From NCBI GenBank assembly GCA_028023455.1, contig JAQFVV010000002.1, positions 31,751,725 through 31,815,724 on the forward strand: a stretch of DNA of 64,000 bases, read 5' to 3'. This document shows positions 59,195 through 64,000 of the stretch, one piece after another. Each line of letters begins with the position of its first letter. Positions within the stretch are counted from its first letter, which is position 1. Origin of the DNA: Epiperipatus broadwayi. Its lineage: Eukaryota > Onychophora > Udeonychophora > Euonychophora > Peripatidae. Under the pieces are notes generated by a model, which made no database searches, was not told the DNA's origin, and worked only from the letters and a program-made list of their open reading frames with translations. The translations under genes were made by a program, and so were the position numbers.

Positions 59195-59545
59195 GAAGTA
59201 TTATAACTTTATCTTTCTTATAGCATTGCCTAATCCATATAATACTAATATCACTTATGTACTTTATTACTTTTACAATGCTTCATATAATTACAATCCA
59301 TGAGAATGCTTTGATTGGCCCAGTAATCTTCTTCAGAACTTCTACTTATATTTTCAAATCTTAACTGCTAACTATTCAAACTTTTAAATTGTACAGTCAT
59401 ATTTGTTAACTGTAAAATGTAAAAGTTCAAACAGTTGCCACTTAAGATCTGAAAATATAAGTAGCAGTTCTGAAGAAGATTACTGGGGCAATCGAAATTG
59501 GGTTTAATTATATGAAGAATTGTAAAAGTAATAAAGAATATGACA
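59195..59545. mobile_element. Family F foldback
   Basis: Inverted arms: TTTATTACTTTTACAATGCT to AGAACTTCTACTTATATTTTC at the left, and GAAAATATAAGTAGCAGTTCT to ATTGTAAAAGTAATAAAG at the right. Each arm holds the CTGAAGAAGATTACTGGG hairpin followed by ATCGAAA or its complement. The second copy is at 5256. Confidence 0.8.
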
Positions 59546-59875
59546 TTAATAAAATATTTGTAAATATGCCCTCTCAATTTATTATTACTAACTACATTAT
59601 TATTTTATTAATGTTGCATTTATATTATAATCTTAATTCATATGTGTTTAATGTACATATAAAAAAGTATCTAGGTTACACGTATAAGAGTGTTGAAAAG
59701 TACTATGTGTGATCAAAGTTTATCAGCAAAATGGAACTAATATATGTGATGTATGGTATATGCTAGGGAGGCTTGGAACAAAATATAATGATGTTATGCC
59801 TCCATTGTGGTTATTTTCTTAAATTTGTTATAATAACTGATATACAAGCTCATTATATACCTGCATCAATATATG
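59546..59875. other. Unassigned spacer
   Basis: AT-rich sequence with no feature. Confidence 0.4.
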
Positions 59876-60425
59876 TAATATATAGGATATATGAGCACAG
59901 ACTTTCACATGACTTACCAATCTCCTCTCTATCTCATAACACTGATACATTTAAACACTGAAGCAGTCAATCTTAGCTTAAGATTGAGCTTCATGGTTCT
60001 ATCTACTAACCTGTGTTTAAATTCTATATTCCATCCTGCTCCTTTAGTCATGTATATATACTTTATGTATATATTCGAGAGGTGCACATAAAATTTATAA
60101 AGTTTAACTAGTCAATATTTATTATTATTAATTCTTTTTTATTATTTTTTTTCTTCACATTAAAAATACATAGGTATGGCTCATATATATATATATAGGA
60201 ACAAACATACTAACAAAATATTAGTTTTATAAACATTTTTATCATACATCATTTATAAAACTTTTTCTTTTTAAATTATTTTTCCTATTAAACTGTATAT
60301 TTTATAAAATCTAAGATAGAAGATGCAACCGTTAATTATCCAAAAATAATTAAAGGGTTGGAAATATATTGTTTTAATCTTGGGAAGGAATTTTTAATTA
60401 AAGTTTTTACTTAAAATAAACTGGG
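59876..60425 (-). mobile_element. Family A terminus joined to family B
   Basis: 59876-59950 is the left terminus of family A (ATATAGGATATATGAGCACAG to CATAACACTGATACAT). It joins at 59956 the palindrome GAAGCAGTCAATCTTA/TAAGATTGAGCTTC that ends family B. B continues to about 60425 and holds the uninterrupted counterpart (single TTAA) of the site hit by the piggyBac-like insertion at 50896. Confidence 0.75.
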
Positions 60426-61807
60426 GATTAAGATTAACGATTGTATTTTTGTTATAACCATTTTTGTTAAATCTAATAGATTTGAATATATTTTAGGAAT
60501 GTTATCTAACAGTTGCATCTTCAAAAACAATAGATAAAGGAAAAAGTACGAATTTTTTTAGATCAAAGATTAGATTTAGAGCTAGCAATAAGAAATTGAA
60601 AGCATTCCAGAAATATCTGAGCAGTATATAAAATAGCCTGATTTTAAATCACCAACAGATAGCTTCTATTGAAAGAACTGTATTGTTAAAATACTACACA
60701 TCACTGTGAAACTTAAAATGATGTAGTAGTAAGTCCACCACTTTTCTGACTCTTGTGGGTCATTTTTCTCACTAATGTACCACCTAACTGCTGCCCTGAA
60801 ATGAAGGAAAAGCCTAAAGATGAAACTCTAAAATGCTAAATAGAAGCTTACTGTCTTCAAGAACTCACTTGGATCCTCAATTGTTATGCCTGAGCCATAC
60901 TTTGAAAATAGATTCTTATTAAATTTGTGCAAGGTAACTCTTATGCTACTATTTGAAAATAAATCTAGCCTAACTAATCTCAATTCCTGCTATCAAGATT
61001 TCTCCTAATGTATTGTTCAATTTTATCTCTTTTTAATTAATATGTAAAATGTAATTTGCTTTTAAGTGATTTCTATATATTTAATTTTCTCTCATATGCT
61101 CTAATTTTCTTTAACTTTGCTGCGATCATTTATTTATATGTATTTATTACTTAATATTATATGTCTATTTTAGGTATTATTAATATGCCAATCTTAAGCA
61201 ATCTGATGAGTTAAATTTCTAAAATCTTTTCTTCCTTTTCAGTAAACCTCCATGAATTAAGGTTATTAACGTCCTCTTAAAGCATAATGCATTATTAATT
61301 AATACGCTCACCAGATTATTTTTAGGAGTCAACATTTTGTTTGTTTTAGTATAAAAATTTGTTATTTGTTTAACTCTGGCTTCTACCTGGGATGAATCCA
61401 GAACTTAGGCTAATTAACGCTCTGAAACTTTATTTATTTTATAAAAGTTATTTATTAAATTCTATAACCACTAGTCTTAACTCTATTTTTCATACTCTTA
61501 AATTATCAAATGCTTAAATATTCTCAGTTTTAAAATCCATGAAGGTGGGATTGAATTATTTTAATTAGCAGAAAAGGAGGAGATCAAATCTTTGCGTATA
61601 TTTTATTAAATGAAATCTTCCCTATGAACATACTATAGTGGCGTCATGTATTATCTGTATAAATTTAGGACATTCAAACTAGGGTCATTTATTTTTAAAG
61701 CAGTAAATCTTATTCCATGTCATTAGTGACATTTATCCATACTGTTTTACTGACATTCGGCTTCTCTTCGTGAATTTATATATATTAAGTGCTTTTAATC
61801 TGGGAGA
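60426..61807. other. Unassigned stretch
   Basis: AT-rich sequence; a less AT-rich patch at 60700-60900 has no frame. Nothing recognised. Confidence 0.4.
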
Positions 61808-61864
61808 TGCGACAAGTTCGAACCCATAGATTCTGTCCTGTTGATAGATGAGCTACTCAGGACC
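61808..61864 (-). mobile_element. tRNA-like SINE head (tentative)
   Basis: On the minus strand CCTGAGTAGCTCATC resembles box A (TAGCTCA). It is followed at normal distance by GGGTTCGAACTTG, a near-consensus box B. A complete cloverleaf could not be drawn, because the anticodon arm is unclear. It is therefore more likely a tRNA-derived SINE fragment than a tRNA gene. Confidence 0.4.
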
Positions 61865-62984
61865 AAACTTTCATATAAAAGACCTCTCATGTTGGTTACT
61901 CCAGTAATCCCTGGGCCATGCCATGCCTAATCACACTTCTCTAAGCACTGCCCAAGAAGGGGGTCTTAGACTTCATTTTCTTCCAGAAGCATGCACTTTT
62001 CCTCTTATTTCTTTGCCATTATGTCAGTACCGCCAAACTTTGTATTATTATTTCTTTTGCTTATGACCTAATTTTAATGATGTAATAATATTAAAATTGT
62101 GCTCTGCTCAATATATATATATAATGCCAAATATTATTAACTTTATTAATTTATAATGTTATTTCAATCTTATCCAATCCTACTGTCGTAATCTATTTCC
62201 AAATTTAAGAGTATTTGCCTTGGGGAAAAGAAAACATTTTTCTTACCAGTGCTAATTAAAAAGAATTTTCATTAAGTATTTTGTCATATAATCAAATATG
62301 TTTTCAAATGTATTATATTTATTTTCATGACTGTAATGCCGGGAAAATAGTTTATGTTATATATATAATGAATCTCAGAATGCTCTTCAAAATAATGTTA
62401 GTCACCACGTTTCAGAACTATAATCCAAAGTGTTAATAGCAATATTTATGTAATCTTTTCAATAAATGATTGGTATCTTAATATTGGAACCACCAAAGAT
62501 GTTTTATTTATAGTATATGTCATTTAGTTAATAAAAGAGCATATGAAAAATAATAGCGTGAATGACAATATGTCATCATCTAACACTTGGTAGATCACTT
62601 GCTCATTCATGCACACACTAATGTATGCAATTAATTCATCATGTATATAATTAATTCATTATATTATAACTACTTTTATTGTCTAAACTTATTTGAGTTA
62701 TTCGAATTCCTTTTCTCCACTTCCACACATAAAACTACATATATGAATATTTTAATTTAGTTAATATTGAGTCTCATTGTCTTCTCTGTTCTGCTAGTGA
62801 GCCAGATTTAAAAATAAATTCTTATGTACCATTATTATATGTTATTCATTAAGTGTTTGATCTGGGGCTTGGGGAATGGGTTCGAATTCAGGTTGGTCCC
62901 TGATTTAAATCTTGGGCTGGACTGAGTTTGAAGTACATTTTTTTGAGTTCCAGCTCGTTAGATGGATCAACATGTTTTGACCGG
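61865..62984. other. Unassigned stretch
   Basis: AT-rich sequence with no confident gene or repeat. Confidence 0.4.
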
Positions 62985-63012
62985 TACAACACATATACGT
63001 CAAAAAGATAAA

Positions 63013-63069
63013 TAATCACCAATATAAATATTTCATGCTAAACTAGCAATCATCAGCTAGTTCAGATTA
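63013..63069 (-). ncRNA. Hammerhead motif (family A, left arm, 63.0 kb)
   Basis: Minus strand: UAAUC, UGA, ACUAG; CUGAUGA; UUGC/GCAU; GAAA; AUAUUUAU; triplet AUA; UUGGU, GAUUA. The inner stem I is kept with two G-U pairs. Confidence 0.6.
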
Positions 63070-63610
63070 TCATCTTTACACATACATGCAAAAAGTGCTC
63101 AGATATATATATATATATATTAAGATAGCCAATCTTCATACTTTAATGGACAGGCTTCAATCCACTCCACCCTCCAACTCTTCAACCATCCATCCAATTG
63201 AAAATCTGATGATGGAACGCTCAACAGCTACTCTGAGACTGAGATTCTTGTCACACCCATGTTGACCTAAAGTCAATCTGACCCCTCATGTACATGGAAG
63301 CATTGTAAGATTGAAAATAAACAGACTATACATCTTTGGTTTTTTTGGATTAGTTTAGATAAGCACTACACATCTCATTTTTAACGTTTTGTCCATGTGC
63401 ATGATGGGTCAGATTGACTTTAGATCAACATGGGTGTGACAAGAATCTCAGCCTCAGGGTGGCCTTTGAGCATTCCATCATTAGATTTTTAATTGGATGG
63501 ATGGTTGAAGAGTTGGAGTGTTGAGTGAATTAAAGCCTGTCCATTAAAGTATAAAGATTGGCTATTTTAATATATATCTGAGTACTTATTGCACATATGT
63601 GTAGAGATGA

Positions 63611-63667
63611 TAATCTGGACCAACTGATGATTGCTGGTTTAGCATGAAATACATATATTGGTGATTA
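63611..63667 (+). ncRNA. Hammerhead motif (family A, right arm, 63.6 kb)
   Basis: Plus strand: UAAUC (63611-63615), UGG bulge, ACCAA; CUGAUGA; stem II UUGC/GCAU with loop UGGUUUA; GAAA; AUACAUAU; triplet AUA; UUGGU and GAUUA (63663-63667). Stem I pairs perfectly on both sides of the 3-base bulge, which lies where natural hammerheads make loop-loop contacts. Stem II begins with U opposite U. Confidence 0.65.
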
Positions 63668-63757
63668 TTTATCTTTACGACATATGTGTTATGAGATAGA
63701 GTGGAGAGTGGTAAGTTGTGTGAAAGTCTGTAGTTATACCCTATATATTGAATTTAT

Positions 63758-64000
63758 TATAGCTTTTTTTTTACATTATATAAAAATGTGTACACAAGAT
63801 TGATTAGTTAATTAGTGTATTTGTTAACAAAATACTTGATAAATTTTGTTTTTTACTACTAACAATTTTTAATATTGATTTTTTAAATTATTGTTTATAT
63901 TAGTGTTTTATAAATATATATTTTTACTTATGTATTTAAAGTTTTAATTATTTTTTTTGTTTGCAGTTATCTAAATTAAAATTGTTAATACAAATGTTCT
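63758..64000. other. Unassigned window end
   Basis: AT-rich sequence with no feature. Confidence 0.4.

Larger units (their letters stand above)
62985..63757. mobile_element. Family A foldback, long form
   Basis: The right arm is complete to GAAAGTCTGTAGTTATACCCTA near 63750. The left arm begins within the element (ACACATATACGTCAAAAAG) and lacks the terminal ~60 bases. The inner arms carry TTGACCTAAAGTCAATCTGA and its complement, and TTGAAAATCTGATGATGG opposite CCATCATTAGATTTTTAA. A central spacer at 63297-63388 separates the arms; short copies lack this inner part. Confidence 0.88.

Noticed and set aside
62885-62900. Box B-like GGGTTCGAATTC on the plus strand
   Set aside because: No box A or tRNA fold upstream; an isolated word is not enough.

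Overview
This window is AT-rich, non-coding animal DNA from an invertebrate nuclear genome, possibly an arthropod; the species cannot be read from it. There is no operon structure, rRNA gene, CRISPR array or complete host gene. Nearly everything recognisable is mobile DNA in various states of decay: a Penelope-like element (PLE), RTE-type LINE tails, another non-LTR LINE tail, a possible LTR end, hAT-like and pogo-like transposase remnants, a piggyBac-like non-autonomous element, tRNA-derived SINEs, and many long inverted-repeat (foldback) elements. Microsatellites (AT, ATT, TG) are common.

Layout. 0-7 kb: RTE tails, a PLE pseudogene (1331-3337) bounded on both sides by pieces of foldback family S, a diverged family A copy with a long AT tract, a family F copy, an S copy and an RTE endonuclease remnant. 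8-18.2 kb: families D, G and S, a CS-domain (NudC-like) coding fragment, a TA-flanked MITE, an LTR-like end with a primer-binding-site-like motif, a hAT C-terminus, a complete family A copy and the longest RTE remnant. 18.2-31 kb: mostly unassigned, with a TATA-bearing repeat (H) and two head-to-tail copies of a 2.1 kb unit (U1, U2). 31-36.4 kb: a LINE tail inside an ATT array, a Val-tRNA-like SINE, and elements D-prime and G. 37-58.5 kb: more D, S, A, H, K, RTE and SINE copies, a piggyBac-like insertion with a matching empty site, and a pogo transposase tail split by a D element. 58.5-64 kb: families F, B and A, plus unassigned sequence.

Main observation. Four dispersed families (A, D, D-prime, G) carry sequences that fold as hammerhead self-cleaving ribozymes: the CUGANGA box, a short stem II, GAAA, a very short palindromic stem III, an NUH cleavage triplet and a pairing stem I. 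The best are at 36216-36262 (+), where the ribozyme forms the tip of an 88-bp-arm hairpin with one arm mismatch, at 35176-35218 (-), and in the arms of family A (for example 63611-63667). Hammerheads are known in PLEs and in small non-autonomous retroelements called retrozymes. Here they sit in foldback elements, next to a PLE that could once have supplied a reverse transcriptase in trans. That link is inference. All pairings were made by eye; no covariance-model search was run.
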